DNA of 64,000 nt from contig CAYJOD010000013.1 in assembly GCA_964371655.1 (NCBI GenBank), positions 55,016 through 119,015 of the forward strand, given 5' to 3'. Positions 9,687 to 18,360 of this stretch are shown here, in pieces. Numbering within the stretch: the stretch's first letter is position 1; each line of letters starts with the position of its first letter. The notes below the pieces were generated by a model. It was not told the origin of the DNA and did no database searches. It was given only the letters and a program-made list of their open reading frames with translations. The DNA is from CAZGSN01 sp964371655 (GTDB lineage: Bacteria; Desulfobacterota; Binatia; HRBIN30). The position numbers and the translations under genes are program-made.

Positions 9687-9796
9687 GCCGAACGTTCCGG
9701 CTCAGGCGCGGCGCGCGTCACGACCAAGCTCCAATCGAAGCACTGCCGACCAAGGAGCAAGCTCCTCGCCGTCGCCCTGCAGCCGGCCTGTTCGGC
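9687..9796 (-). other. Integron attC-like recombination site B
   Basis: Read on the minus strand, GCCGAAC (9796-9790) and GTTCGGC (9693-9687) are perfect complements and form the outer R box. Inside, AGGC faces GTTC unpaired, like an unpaired central spacer. Next, CGGCT-g-CAGG pairs with CCTGAGCCG, leaving one extrahelical G. The remainder is a variable loop. This is the attC design recognised by integron integrases, although the core GTTCGGC deviates from GTTRRRY at one base. The remaining part of the 9626-10055 gap holds no gene I can support. Confidence 0.65.
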
Positions 9797-10055
9797 CCAT
9801 CGAGGGCCGTTCTGATTACTGTCGAGTTGTCGCCTCGTTCCCTCATGAGCGCTTCGCTCGACTCACGACGTAGATTGCGCCGCTCACCATCCACGGTCAC
9901 CGATTACACCAAGCTCCGCGTCGAGAACAACGCTGCCTTCGCACGACCTTCGAAGTGGCGTTTTGCCGCTCCTCAACACCTTGCGGATGCGGTATCCGCA
10001 AGGGCGAGTCGGGAAGATCGGTGGGGTGCATCCCGGGAGAATTCGTCCAGCAGCT

Positions 10056-10706
10056 CTAGTGTGCCCCAGACACTGGGCTCACGCTCACATATCGAACCGC
10101 TCTCTTCCCATCCGCAGCAGCCACCAACCATATCCCGACGTCGTAGTCGCTCTTTAGCATAAATGGTCCAAACGTGCATTCAGTCTCCGATTCAGTGATA
10201 GTACAGCGGCCCCGATCCCCAGGGAGTTCGCCGCAGTCCTTCGAACCGAACACAGGTGCATCCCCTGGAAATGCGTACTTTCCCGGGCATGGATCGTAAG
10301 CCTTGATTGCTACCCCAGGAGACGGACTACTGGCCACCACCAAGGTTGTGAACTCATTGTCGGAAGGACGGAACCCGACCGTGAGCTCGATGCCCTGGTC
10401 ATATAGGGTGCTAACCCCAGAAAGTGTGGCAATGGCCTGAGCGATTGAGTCTCTCTCCCGCACCAACCTTTCTCTCTTTTCTGCAAGCTGAGCTATCTCG
10501 GCCGTGACCTGATCTCTCCTCTGAAGGAGCGACGCGACCCATCTTTCGCCAACAACGTAGACCGCGGTCGCGATGATCAACGAGGCAACCACTGAAGTGA
10601 TGACGCCAGTGATGACGTTTCCGACAGATGTAAGCCACTGCCTCTCGATCTGCCTTACTTGGGCGCGCAGCAGTGCCAGCTCTAGTTCTTCCCTCGACTC
10701 GGCCAT
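10056..10706 (-). CDS. Hypothetical single-span membrane protein with coiled coil
   Basis: 216 residues. A charged N-terminal helix is followed by one membrane segment (about 28-52, VITGVITSVVASLIIATAVYV). A coiled-coil stretch rich in Glu/Arg/Gln follows (about 60-95), then a soluble C-terminal domain with four cysteines (DPCPG, SKDCG, RCTI, TECTF) that may form disulfides outside the cell. I do not recognise the family. It is preceded 30 bp upstream by attC-like site A and followed by site B, so it looks like an integron cassette gene. The ribosome site (gagagaagg) is good. Confidence 0.6.
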   Translation of the reverse strand: MAESREELELALLRAQVRQIERQWLTSVGNVITGVITSVVASLIIATAVYVVGERWVASLLQRRDQVTAEIAQLAEKRERLVRERDSIAQAIATLSGVSTLYDQGIELTVGFRPSDNEFTTLVVASSPSPGVAIKAYDPCPGKYAFPGDAPVFGSKDCGELPGDRGRCTITESETECTFGPFMLKSDYDVGIWLVAAADGKRAVRYVSVSPVSGAH

Positions 10707-10736
10707 GTCCTTCTCTCCGGGGTCGCGAACTCAATC

Positions 10737-10831
10737 GCCGAACGAAGAGGGTTTTTCCGCCGGCCGGCCGCACGATCGTCCGCCACGAGTAGAAACATCC
10801 ACGGCCGGATGGCGGAAAGGCCCCGTTGAAC
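10737..10831 (-). other. Integron attC-like recombination site A
   Basis: On the minus strand it begins GTTCAAC (10831-10825, fits RYYYAAC) and ends GTTCGGC (10743-10737). The long arms GGGGCCTTTCCGCCATCCGGCC and its near-complement ending GGAAAAACCC form a hairpin of about 20 bp with a 33-nt loop. Strongly similar to site E at 44221-44318, including the flanking GTTCAGTTCAAC and an upstream CCATAG...GGGG block. A gene with a membrane segment starts 30 bp after it. The remaining gap up to 11080 contains no gene I can support. Confidence 0.6.
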
Positions 10832-11080
10832 TGAACCGCGTTGCACCCCTTTGCTCCCTATGGAGCTTCTATCGCAAGCGCAGGGGTGACAGCAAACGAC
10901 GAGGGGCTCGATGGGACCTCTGGTGAATGGGTGCGATGGTCGCCGGCAGCGAAGCGAGGCCAATCGGGGCCACGGATGGCGAACTCCGAAGGTCTAATCT
11001 TGCTGCGACAGGCACACGGCTGCGTCGCGAGCCGACGGCTCGCCGGAAGGAAGAGAGCCTCCAGGGAGTCTGGCGTGTGG

Positions 11081-12322
11081 TCATGAAGTGTCACGCTTCT
11101 GTGAAGGGATGTTCTCGATGACGCGCATCGGCTTGCCGCAAACCGGACACGGCCCCGATCTTCTACCCTGCGAAGGCTGGCGATCCTCGCCCTCGTCGAG
11201 CGGTTCGTTGCCGATGCGGTGGTTGTCGAGCGCGTGTGGCGGTGGGTCGACAAGGCCGAGAAGGGCGCGGCTACGTGCGAGTTTGCGTCGGCGCCGGCAG
11301 TTGGCCAGCAGTCCGTAGTGACGAATGCGCACGAATCCGCGCGGTACGATGTGGAGCAGGAAACGGCGCAGAAACTCTCCTGCCTCCAGGGTCATCTCTT
11401 TTCGGGTCTGGTGATCGGCGTAGTCCTTCCATTCGAAACGCACGACCCCATCCCCGACGAAGACGATGCGGCGGTTGGAGATTGCGACGCGGTGCGTATA
11501 GCGGCTCAGGTACTTCAATACGCGCTCGGGGCCGCCAAACGGCGGCTTGGCGTAGACCACCCACTTCGTACGGCACACCTCGCTGCGCAAGCGTGTCCAG
11601 GCAAGAGGGTCGGCCAGCGCGGCACTCTGCCCGGCAAAGCGCAGCCTTCCCTTGTGCCGCAAGCCGTCGAGAGCGGCCAGATACTTGCCGCGAAAGACCT
11701 TGCTCAGGGCTTTGACCGGGAACAGAAAGCCGCGCCGCTTGGGCACCTGCCAGTGCTCGCCGTCGACGCTCAAGCCGCCGCCGCTCACCACGCAATGTAC
11801 GTGAGCATGCTCGCAAAGATTCTGTCCCCATGTATGCAGCACCATGGTGATCGCGGGCTCGGCTCCGAGGTGCTTGGGGTCGCGGGCAAAAGCGAGCAGC
11901 GTGGCGGCAGCTGTGCGGAACAGCAGGCCATAGAGCTTGCGTCGGTTGACACGGAGCAACGCGTTGAGGGCATGTGGCAGCGTGAAGACCACGTGGAAGT
12001 ACTCCACCGGCAGCAGCGTCGCCTGCTCGGCCGCCATCCACCTCGCTCGTGCTGCTCCCTGACACTTTGGGCAATGGCGGTTGCGGCAGGAGTTGTAGGC
12101 GATGCGCTTGTGTCCACACCCATCGCAGCCCTCGACGTGTCCACCCAGTGCCACCGTCCGACAACACCCGATGGCACGCAGGACGCGGCGTTGCTCGCCG
12201 CAGACGACGTGTGCGCTCAGAAAACTCGCGCCGTAGAGGCGTACCACATCGGCCACCTCGAATAGCGTGCGCCCGCTTGCTTCCCGTGCCGCCGCTGCCA
12301 CTGCCGGCAACGGCGCCGCCAT
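11081..12322 (-). CDS. tnpA: IS91 family transposase (HUH/Y-type)
   Basis: 413 residues. The N-terminal zinc-binding domain has CDGCGHKR and CRNRHCPKCQ. The HUH motif is HAHVHCVVSGGG (about residue 173) and the catalytic tyrosine region is YLSRYTHRVAISN (about 271-283), with KEMTLEAGEFLRRFLLH following. A C-terminal CPVCGKPM ribbon completes the IS91/Transposase_32 layout. Such enzymes move DNA by a rolling-circle-type mechanism without target duplication. The start lies 3 bp after the stop of the tyrosine recombinase gene, so the two are translationally linked. The element ends were not identified. Confidence 0.93.
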   Translation of the reverse strand: MAAPLPAVAAAAREASGRTLFEVADVVRLYGASFLSAHVVCGEQRRVLRAIGCCRTVALGGHVEGCDGCGHKRIAYNSCRNRHCPKCQGAARARWMAAEQATLLPVEYFHVVFTLPHALNALLRVNRRKLYGLLFRTAAATLLAFARDPKHLGAEPAITMVLHTWGQNLCEHAHVHCVVSGGGLSVDGEHWQVPKRRGFLFPVKALSKVFRGKYLAALDGLRHKGRLRFAGQSAALADPLAWTRLRSEVCRTKWVVYAKPPFGGPERVLKYLSRYTHRVAISNRRIVFVGDGVVRFEWKDYADHQTRKEMTLEAGEFLRRFLLHIVPRGFVRIRHYGLLANCRRRRKLARSRALLGLVDPPPHALDNHRIGNEPLDEGEDRQPSQGRRSGPCPVCGKPMRVIENIPSQKRDTS

Positions 12323-12325
12323 CGC

Positions 12326-13189
12326 TTAGCGCCGTGGTGCTGGTTGCGAGAAAATGATCTGATCGAGCGGCGAGACACGTTGTGCGATCGTCCCCACGCT
12401 GACGTGCAGGTAGCGCATCGTCGTCTGGATGTCGCCGTGCCCCATCATGCGTTGCAGCGTCGGCAGATCGCAGCCGAGCTCAAGCATGTGGGTCGCAAAG
12501 CAGTGCCGCAAGGCATGAATCCCTCCGCGCTTGTGGATGCCGGCCGCGTACTTCGCCGCGTTGTAGATCTTCTGCACTACCGTCTCATTGAGCCCGGCCT
12601 CCGGATCGCGCCGCGCCGGGAAGACCCGTGTGCCCTGTGGCGGATACACTTTGCGGTAGCGATCAAGCACTTCCACCGCGCAACGTGGCAGCACCGTGTA
12701 ACGATCCTTCCTTCCTTTGCCTTGCTCGACACGGATCAGACCGCGGTCTCGATCCAAGTCGCCCCAGCGCAGGTGCAAGATTTCGCTCAGACGCAGGCCA
12801 CCGCCGTAGGCAAGCATCAGCATCAGGCGCTCGCGTAACGTCCGTGTTGCTTCGATGATGCTGCTGACCTCTTCGCGGCTCAGAATCTCCGGCAGCTTCT
12901 GGGGCATGCGCGCCGGCGGCACACTGAGCGCAGCGTGCGGCCTCTGCAGCGTAACGTCGTAGAAGAACTTCAAGCCGCAGCGAATTTGCTGTCGCGTGCT
13001 CGCTGACAGCTTGCGCTCCTCATTGATGAAGATCAGGTAACCCTGGATCTCATCGTCGCTGAGCGTGTCCGGCGCTTTGCGGTAATGCTTCGCCAGCCCA
13101 CGCACCGCCGCCGTGTAGGCCTCGATCGTACGTAGCGAGAAATCGCGAACCCTCATGTCGCGCTCCATCCGATCACGTAGCTCGCCCAT
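12326..13189 (-). CDS. Tyrosine recombinase/integrase associated with the IS91 element
   Basis: 287 residues. The N-terminal SAM-like core-binding domain (about 1-90, FSLRTIEAYTAAVRGLAKHY) precedes a catalytic domain with Arg in AYGGGLRLSEILHLRWGDLD, HALRHCFATHMLELGCDLPTL, the box-II MGHGDIQTTMRYLH and the putative nucleophile Tyr in that segment. This is the R-H-R-H-Y layout of tyrosine recombinases. It lacks the extra helix expected of integron integrases (IntI), so I assign it to the IS91 unit rather than to the nearby attC-like sites. It is the first gene of the pair with the transposase. Confidence 0.9.
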   Translation of the reverse strand: MGELRDRMERDMRVRDFSLRTIEAYTAAVRGLAKHYRKAPDTLSDDEIQGYLIFINEERKLSASTRQQIRCGLKFFYDVTLQRPHAALSVPPARMPQKLPEILSREEVSSIIEATRTLRERLMLMLAYGGGLRLSEILHLRWGDLDRDRGLIRVEQGKGRKDRYTVLPRCAVEVLDRYRKVYPPQGTRVFPARRDPEAGLNETVVQKIYNAAKYAAGIHKRGGIHALRHCFATHMLELGCDLPTLQRMMGHGDIQTTMRYLHVSVGTIAQRVSPLDQIIFSQPAPRR

Positions 13190-13633
13190 GATGACCTCCT
13201 TTGGCGATCACGACCGGGCCGGCCATGACCGCGGGTGTGATGGAGGCCATTGTCCGCCACATCTCCGGCGAACTCACACCGAGGTCTTGTGGAAACAGAT
13301 CAGATGAATTCGAGCGACGAGGTCACGCGATTGGGACCCACCGCGCAGCGGTTTAGTTCAACGCCAATTCGACTCCCTAAGAGATTCCGCGACCCTTGCG
13401 AGTTTGTGCAGCGTAGCAGCGCTCCGATACGAGCGGACGCTAGTCCCGAAACGCGACGGAAGTCAAACCTTTAGACCCTTTGGACCCTTGATGGTCAACC
13501 GACATTCCCCGCATGTTAGGCTGCAGCTCGTCGCGGCCTAGCGCGCCGCCCTCGACAACTTGGTCGGCGGGGCTCTGCACGCCACGCCCGCCGCGATTCA
13601 CGGCGTGGGTGTAAACCATCGTTCAACCACGGC

Positions 13634-15670
13634 TCAACTCCCGGGTGCTTCCTCTTCCACCAGCATCACGGACCTCAACAGCGCCGGCGGCACGCCTTCG
13701 ATGAAACGCGACGGCTTGCCCATCACGTAGCCCAGGCTGCGGTCGAAGCTGTAGATCGGATAGCTGACGTATAGCTGCTCCTTGGCGCGGGTCGCGGCGA
13801 CGTAAAACAAGCGCCGCTCTTCTTCGATCATGGCTTCGTCGATCGTGTAGGAAGACGGAAACTTCCCCTCCGCAGCCCAGAGGATGAAGACGGTATGCCA
13901 TTCGAGACCCTTCGCGGAATGGATGGTCGATAGCGTTAGCCGCTCGTTGTCTTGGTCCGACGCGAGCGTCTCGTCGACGCTGTCGGTCGGCGGCTCGAGG
14001 GCGAGATCGGCGGTAAACGAGGCGAGGCTGCGGTACCTCGCGGCGATGGTCACCAGTTGATCCAGATCGCGGCGGCGCTTTGGGTAGTCGTCTTGGTGGT
14101 GCCGCTTCAGGATCGGCTCGTAATAGCGCAGCACCGCTTCCAGTAGATCTGCCGGCGTGCGTTCGCTCGCGGTGAGCGCACGCAGCAAGGCGGCGAGAGC
14201 TCTCAACTCCGTGGCCACGGCGGGCTTCGGAAACGATTCGAGCTGAGTGTGTGGCTCGCCCACGGCAAGCCAACGAAGGATGTCGTCGCTCAGGCGCGGT
14301 CCGACCCCTTCAAGGAGGAGTAGGGCGCGGTGCCAGGAAACCGCGTCGCGCGGATTTTGCAGGATGCGCAGGTAGGCGAGGACGTCTTTGACGTGCGCGG
14401 TCTCGACAAACTTGAAGCCGCCGCGCTTTACGAACGGGATGTCATGGCGCACCAGCTCGAGCTCGAGGTCGAAGGAGTGAAAGCCGGAGCGCATCAGCAC
14501 GGCGATGTCTTCGAGTGCGACGCCTTCCTCGCGCAACTCCAGGATGCGCTGGCACACGAAGCGCGACTGGAAGCGTTCCGACTCGGCGGCGACGAGAATC
14601 GGCGTCATGCCCTCAGGCTTGCGGCTGAATAGCTGCTTGCTGTAACGCTCGCGCGCCGCGGCGATGATGACATTGGTGAGGTCCAGGATCGGTTGCGTGC
14701 TGCGGTAATTCTCCTCCAGCGCGATCACCCGCGTACCCGGGAAGAGGGCGGGGAAGTCCATGATGTTGCGAAAGCTGGCGCCACGAAATGAGTAGATGCT
14801 CTGCGCGTCGTCACCGACGGCCATGACGTTGTCGTGTTCGGTTGCCAGCAGGCGGACGATCTGAGCCTGCAGCGCGTTGGTGTCCTGATACTCGTCGACC
14901 ATCACATAGCGGTAGGTGTGTGACAGGCGGCGCCGCAGGTCTTCACTTTCCGTGAGCAGCTCGTGCAGACGCACCAGCAAATCGTCGTAATCGACGAGCT
15001 GGTGCTCGCGCTTGTACTCGGTGTACTGCCGCGCCAGAGCAAGCAGCGCCTGCGCGTGCTCGGCGAGGTGGGCGTAGTCGCTCTCGATGAGCTCGGCGAG
15101 AGGCACCGACTTGTTCACCGCCATACTGAACATTTCGGCGAGGACCTGCTTGCGTGGGAAACGCCTGTCCTTCTTGTCCAATCCGGCCGCCGCGCGCAGC
15201 CGATTGATGACGTCCTCGGAATCAGAACGGTCGAGGATGGTGAAGGCGGCTTCGAGTCCAATGATCCGTCCATGACGGCGCAGCAGGATGTGGGCGAACG
15301 AATGAAAGGTGCCGCCAGCGACATGGTCGCAGCGCCCGTCGAGCAGGGTGCTGGCACGTCTAAGCATTTCTTGCGACGCTTTGCGCGTAAAAGTCAGAAG
15401 CAGGATGTTGGCCGGATCGACGCCCGATTCGACCAGCCGGGCGACCCGAAACACCAGCGTGCGCGTCTTTCCCGTGCCCGCACCGGCGATGACGAGAACG
15501 GGTCCGGTCGTCGCCACAACCGCCTCGTACTGAGCCGGATTGAGCTCGGTGCGGTAGTCGATCCGGAAAACCTCGGGGCGGGCGGCTACGGGTGACCCGC
15601 GGAGGACATATTTGTCAGAATCTGGCTGCATTGATCCGTTCGCAAAGGCTACCGCCTTCCGTGTCGGCAT
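13634..15670 (-). CDS. UvrD/Rep/PcrA-type superfamily 1 DNA helicase
   Basis: 678 residues. Helicase motif Q/Ia region LNPAQYEAVVATTGPVLVI, Walker A GAGTGKTRTL, motif II MVDEYQDTN, motif III GDDAQSIYSFRGA, motif IV ALEENYRSTQPIL, motif V LSTIHSAKGLEWHTVFI and motif VI EERRLFYVAATRAKEQLY are all present. Such 3'-5' helicases act in nucleotide-excision and mismatch repair and in restart of stalled forks. The C-terminal extension is short, so a Rep/PcrA-like rather than RecB-like role is likely. The start is uncertain (ATG at 15631 possible). It stands alone between the mobile element and the TusA-like gene on the other strand. Confidence 0.94.
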   Translation of the reverse strand: MPTRKAVAFANGSMQPDSDKYVLRGSPVAARPEVFRIDYRTELNPAQYEAVVATTGPVLVIAGAGTGKTRTLVFRVARLVESGVDPANILLLTFTRKASQEMLRRASTLLDGRCDHVAGGTFHSFAHILLRRHGRIIGLEAAFTILDRSDSEDVINRLRAAAGLDKKDRRFPRKQVLAEMFSMAVNKSVPLAELIESDYAHLAEHAQALLALARQYTEYKREHQLVDYDDLLVRLHELLTESEDLRRRLSHTYRYVMVDEYQDTNALQAQIVRLLATEHDNVMAVGDDAQSIYSFRGASFRNIMDFPALFPGTRVIALEENYRSTQPILDLTNVIIAAARERYSKQLFSRKPEGMTPILVAAESERFQSRFVCQRILELREEGVALEDIAVLMRSGFHSFDLELELVRHDIPFVKRGGFKFVETAHVKDVLAYLRILQNPRDAVSWHRALLLLEGVGPRLSDDILRWLAVGEPHTQLESFPKPAVATELRALAALLRALTASERTPADLLEAVLRYYEPILKRHHQDDYPKRRRDLDQLVTIAARYRSLASFTADLALEPPTDSVDETLASDQDNERLTLSTIHSAKGLEWHTVFILWAAEGKFPSSYTIDEAMIEEERRLFYVAATRAKEQLYVSYPIYSFDRSLGYVMGKPSRFIEGVPPALLRSVMLVEEEAPGS

Positions 15671-15774
15671 CGCTAGCGCTAGGATGGGCGGCCTTGGACA
15701 ACTCCATGAGCCGCGCGACTATACCAAGCCTCGCTGACGGCACCAACCGAGCGTCGATTGGCGCTACCGAAGGA

Positions 15775-16002
15775 ATGACGGCGGACAGCGCTGGTCTGGA
15801 TCTGCGCGGTGTACGTTGCCCGCTCAGCTGGGTACGCGCGAAGCTACACTTGGAGCGACTGGGCGCCGGGCAGGAGCTACGCGTACGGGTCGATGATCCC
15901 AAGGGCGCGCGTGATATCCCGCGTGCAGCCGAGGCCGAGGGCTATGCGGTGCTGGCGACCGGAGAAGACGGCGGCGGGTGGTGGATTTTGATCCAAAAAT
16001 AG
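15775..16002 (+). CDS. TusA-like sulfur carrier protein
   Basis: 75 residues from the ATG at 15775. LDLRGVRCPLSWVRAKLHLERL has the conserved Cys of the TusA/SirA CPxP motif, although the second Pro is replaced (CPLS). DDPKGARDIPRAAEAEGYAVL and the aromatic ending GGGWWILIQK follow the TusA fold. TusA proteins relay persulfide sulfur for tRNA thiolation, molybdenum cofactor or sulfur oxidation; the partner here is unknown. An in-frame ATG at 15706 would lengthen it by 23 residues without similarity to the family. The infC gene follows about 100 bp downstream. Confidence 0.8.
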   Translation: MTADSAGLDLRGVRCPLSWVRAKLHLERLGAGQELRVRVDDPKGARDIPRAAEAEGYAVLATGEDGGGWWILIQK

Positions 16003-16107
16003 GGCAGTGATCGCTATTGGAATCTGTGCCCGGCGGTTGTTTCTGCGGGGGCAGATATTGTACTCTTGAGGTTGCTCCGGATAGGAGCGGAAGCGAAAGG
16101 ACAGGAT

Positions 16108-16782
16108 TTGGCATTTAGAGGAAGAGGCCCACGGTTTATCCCACCGCCGACTGATCAGCATCGCATCAATCGTCACATCCGAGCTCCGCAGGTTCGCCTG
16201 ATTGGTGCCGACGGCGCTGCCCTAGGAGTCGTGGCAATTGACGACGCCTTGCGCCGCGCCGACGAGGCGCAGCTGGACTTGGTCGAGGTGGCACCGACGG
16301 CGCAGCCGCCGGTATGCAGAATCCTGGACTACGGCAAGTTCAAGTATCAGCAGCACAAGAAGGAGGCGGAAGCCCGACGCAAGCAGACCAACACCACGGT
16401 CAAGGAGCTGCGTCTCGGCTATCGCACCGACGTCGGCGACATGACGCGCCAAATCCAGAAGGCGCGCGAGTTCCTGGCCGAGGGCGATCGCGTGAAGTTC
16501 ACACTGCGCTTCCGCGGACGTGAGATGGCCTATCAAGATCTCGGCCGCCAGAAGCTCATGAAGGTGTGTACGGCTCTGGCCGACGCGGCGGCCGTGGAAG
16601 CAAACCCACGTATGGAAGGTCGTCTGATGGGCGTGGTGCTGGCGCCGCAGGCGAAGAAAAAGAGCACCACGATCAAGGCGCCGGCGAGTCCTGCGGCCAA
16701 GACTCCGAGTGCTACCGCAGCCAAAGGACAAGAGAAGCCGGCCACGGCCGACAACAAGACGCAACCGGTTACGACGACCTGA
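16108..16782 (+). CDS. infC: Translation initiation factor IF-3
   Basis: About 224 residues. The N-domain reads RINRHIRAPQVRLIGADG and LDLVEVAPTAQPPVCRILDYGKFKY; the C-domain has TVKELRLGY, FLAEGDRVKFTLRFRGREMAYQ and a shortened GRLMGVVLAP. The factor binds 30S subunits and checks start-codon pairing. No ATG fits. I chose the TTG at 16108, which has AAAGGA at good distance; an upstream in-frame TTG at 16066 is possible. infC commonly uses a non-AUG start for autoregulation. A low-complexity Ala/Thr/Lys tail of about 50 residues follows the C-domain. The stop abuts the convergent purN stop with no gap. Confidence 0.95.
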   Translation: MAFRGRGPRFIPPPTDQHRINRHIRAPQVRLIGADGAALGVVAIDDALRRADEAQLDLVEVAPTAQPPVCRILDYGKFKYQQHKKEAEARRKQTNTTVKELRLGYRTDVGDMTRQIQKAREFLAEGDRVKFTLRFRGREMAYQDLGRQKLMKVCTALADAAAVEANPRMEGRLMGVVLAPQAKKKSTTIKAPASPAAKTPSATAAKGQEKPATADNKTQPVTTT

Positions 16783-17463
16783 TTAGGTGCGGGCCTGCGG
16801 CCGAATGCGTACGCGTCGGCCCGCAATCTCCAAGCGTCGCGCTGCCCAGAGGCGAACCGCTTCCGGGTACAGCTCGTTTTCCAAGACGTGCACACGATGC
16901 GCGAGAGTGGTCTCGTCGTCGTCATCGAGCACCGGTACCGCGCCCTGTAAGATGATTGGGCCGTGATCGTACTCGTCGTCAGCAAAGTGTACGGTGCAGC
17001 CGGTTATCTTGACTCCCGCTTCGAGGACGGCCCGATGCACCTTCTGGCCATAAAACCCATGCCCACAGAAGGCGGGAATGAGCGCCGGATGAATGTTCAT
17101 GACGCGGCCGCGATAGCGGCCGCGCAATTCAAACTGCGACAGGAAACCTGCCAGCAGGATCAAGTCGAAGCGGTGCCGATCGAGCTCGGCATGTAGCGCA
17201 TCGTTGAAGGCGTGGGCATCGGCGTACTGCTTGCGTACGATCGCCACGCCGGGAATCCCGGCCTGCCGGGCGCGCTCAAGTCCGCCGGCGTTGGCCTTCG
17301 AGGCCACCACGACGGCGATCTCTGCAGCCAAGTCCCCGCTGGCAATCCGATCGATGAAGTTTTGCAGCGTCGTGCCGCCGCCGGAGATCAAAAACGCCAG
17401 GCGCACCGGTTGCGAGCCTCCAGATTGCGGGCGGTCGTGGTCGTGCAAGCGCGCCTCCGTCAC
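16783..17463 (-). CDS. purN: Phosphoribosylglycinamide formyltransferase (GART)
   Basis: 226 residues. The N-terminal AFLISGGGTTLQNFIDRI binds the phosphoribosyl substrate. The catalytic region reads RVMNIHPALIPAFCGHGFYG, with the expected Asn and His, followed by GCTVHFADDEYDHGPIILQ with the catalytic Asp. It transfers a formyl group from 10-formyl-THF to GAR in purine synthesis. It is convergent with infC and is followed upstream by an alpha/beta hydrolase gene 3 bp away on the same strand, suggesting a transcriptional unit of two genes. The loop has Ala-Phe-Cys where many PurN proteins have Leu-Pro-Ser/Ala. Confidence 0.93.
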   Translation of the reverse strand: MTEARLHDHDRPQSGGSQPVRLAFLISGGGTTLQNFIDRIASGDLAAEIAVVVASKANAGGLERARQAGIPGVAIVRKQYADAHAFNDALHAELDRHRFDLILLAGFLSQFELRGRYRGRVMNIHPALIPAFCGHGFYGQKVHRAVLEAGVKITGCTVHFADDEYDHGPIILQGAVPVLDDDDETTLAHRVHVLENELYPEAVRLWAARRLEIAGRRVRIRPQART

Positions 17464-17466
17464 TGT

Positions 17467-18264
17467 CTAGTTGGCGAGAAAGTCGAGGATGGTCTTCACG
17501 CAAACCGCGGTCTTCTCGGTGATGAAGCCATGCCCGGCATTAGCGATCACGAGCAGATCGGCGTTGGGAATCTGACGAGCGAGGAGCACCGAGTTCGGCA
17601 TCGGCACCATCAAGTCCTCGCGTCCAACCATGACCAGCGTGCGATGCTGGATCTCCTGCAGACGCTCGTAGACGTTGAACCCAAAAGCTACGCTGGCGTG
17701 GTGCGCCAGAGAGTTGAGCGGGGTCGGGAAGCGGACCTCGCGATCGAGCTTGGCGTCGAGGTAGGGTTCATTCGCACGGACGAACTCGGGAAGAAACGCC
17801 AGACGCCGGTTGCGCCGTAGCATCTCCCTGGGGGACGACGCGTCGACATTGGCAATCGCTTCGAGGGTCTCCATGCTCGGCGGCGTTGCCTCCGGGCCGC
17901 CAGGAGTCGTGCAGCAGAGGACCAGGCGCTCGATCCGTTGCGGGTGGTCGAGGGCGAATTGCTGCGCGATCATGCCCCCCATGGAGGCGCCCAGAACGTG
18001 CGCGCGCTCGATGCCCAAGACGTCGAGGAGGCCGCCGACATCATGAGCAAAGTCGGAGATCGCGTACGGAGTCTCGGGTTTGTCGCTCCTGCCGGTACCG
18101 CGATTGTCGAACACGATGGTCTGATGGTGGCGCGACAGACCTTCGACGAGCGCCGTATCCCAGGTGGCCGTGCTGCTGCCAAGGCCGTTGATCAGGATCA
18201 GGGGCGAGCCCATGCCGTGGCTCTCGTAGTAGAGCTGAAGCTCGTTCACGTAGGCTGTCGGCAT
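17467..18264 (-). CDS. Alpha/beta hydrolase (3-oxoadipate enol-lactonase-like)
   Basis: 265 residues from the ATG at 18264; upstream in-frame codons lack family similarity. ILINGLGSSTATWD forms the oxyanion region, FDNRGTGRSDKP is typical of the PcaD/BioH-like group, and the nucleophile elbow is GASMGGMIAQ. Acidic residues near TLVMVGREDLMVP and the catalytic His in ANAGHGFITEK complete the triad. It probably cleaves a small ester or lactone in the cytoplasm; the substrate is undetermined. It is 3 bp from purN on the same strand. Confidence 0.87.
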   Translation of the reverse strand: MPTAYVNELQLYYESHGMGSPLILINGLGSSTATWDTALVEGLSRHHQTIVFDNRGTGRSDKPETPYAISDFAHDVGGLLDVLGIERAHVLGASMGGMIAQQFALDHPQRIERLVLCCTTPGGPEATPPSMETLEAIANVDASSPREMLRRNRRLAFLPEFVRANEPYLDAKLDREVRFPTPLNSLAHHASVAFGFNVYERLQEIQHRTLVMVGREDLMVPMPNSVLLARQIPNADLLVIANAGHGFITEKTAVCVKTILDFLAN

Positions 18265-18360
18265 GACCGCAACGTACGGTGCTACGCTCGTGGAAGCAAG
18301 CCGATTCAAAAACCCGAGTCGCTGGTGATCGCGCCGCTACACCGATCACCGCGGCGAGGT

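Larger units (their letters stand above)
11081..13189 (-). mobile_element. IS91-type element with associated tyrosine recombinase (minimal extent)
   Basis: The two-gene minus-strand unit of tyrosine recombinase followed by an IS91 transposase is a known sub-type of IS91-like elements. Only the coding extent is given: I could not define ori and ter ends or a target tetranucleotide. The element lies directly upstream (in the sense of the minus strand) of attC-like site A. The gap 13190-13633 beyond it contains no gene I can support. Confidence 0.8.

Noticed and set aside
10737..10831. Rho-independent terminator
   Set aside because: The stem is long and followed by GC-rich sequence, and similarity to site E and the R-box ends fit an attC-like site better.
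11219..12265. 348-codon plus-strand frame opposite the IS91 transposase
   Set aside because: Antisense of a well-supported transposase gene.
12326..13189. Integron integrase IntI
   Set aside because: The tyrosine recombinase is 3 bp from an IS91 transposase and lacks the IntI extra helix; it is assigned to the IS91 unit.
13513..13519. GTTAGGC as a further attC end
   Set aside because: No complementary partner or folded arm could be found within 150 bp.
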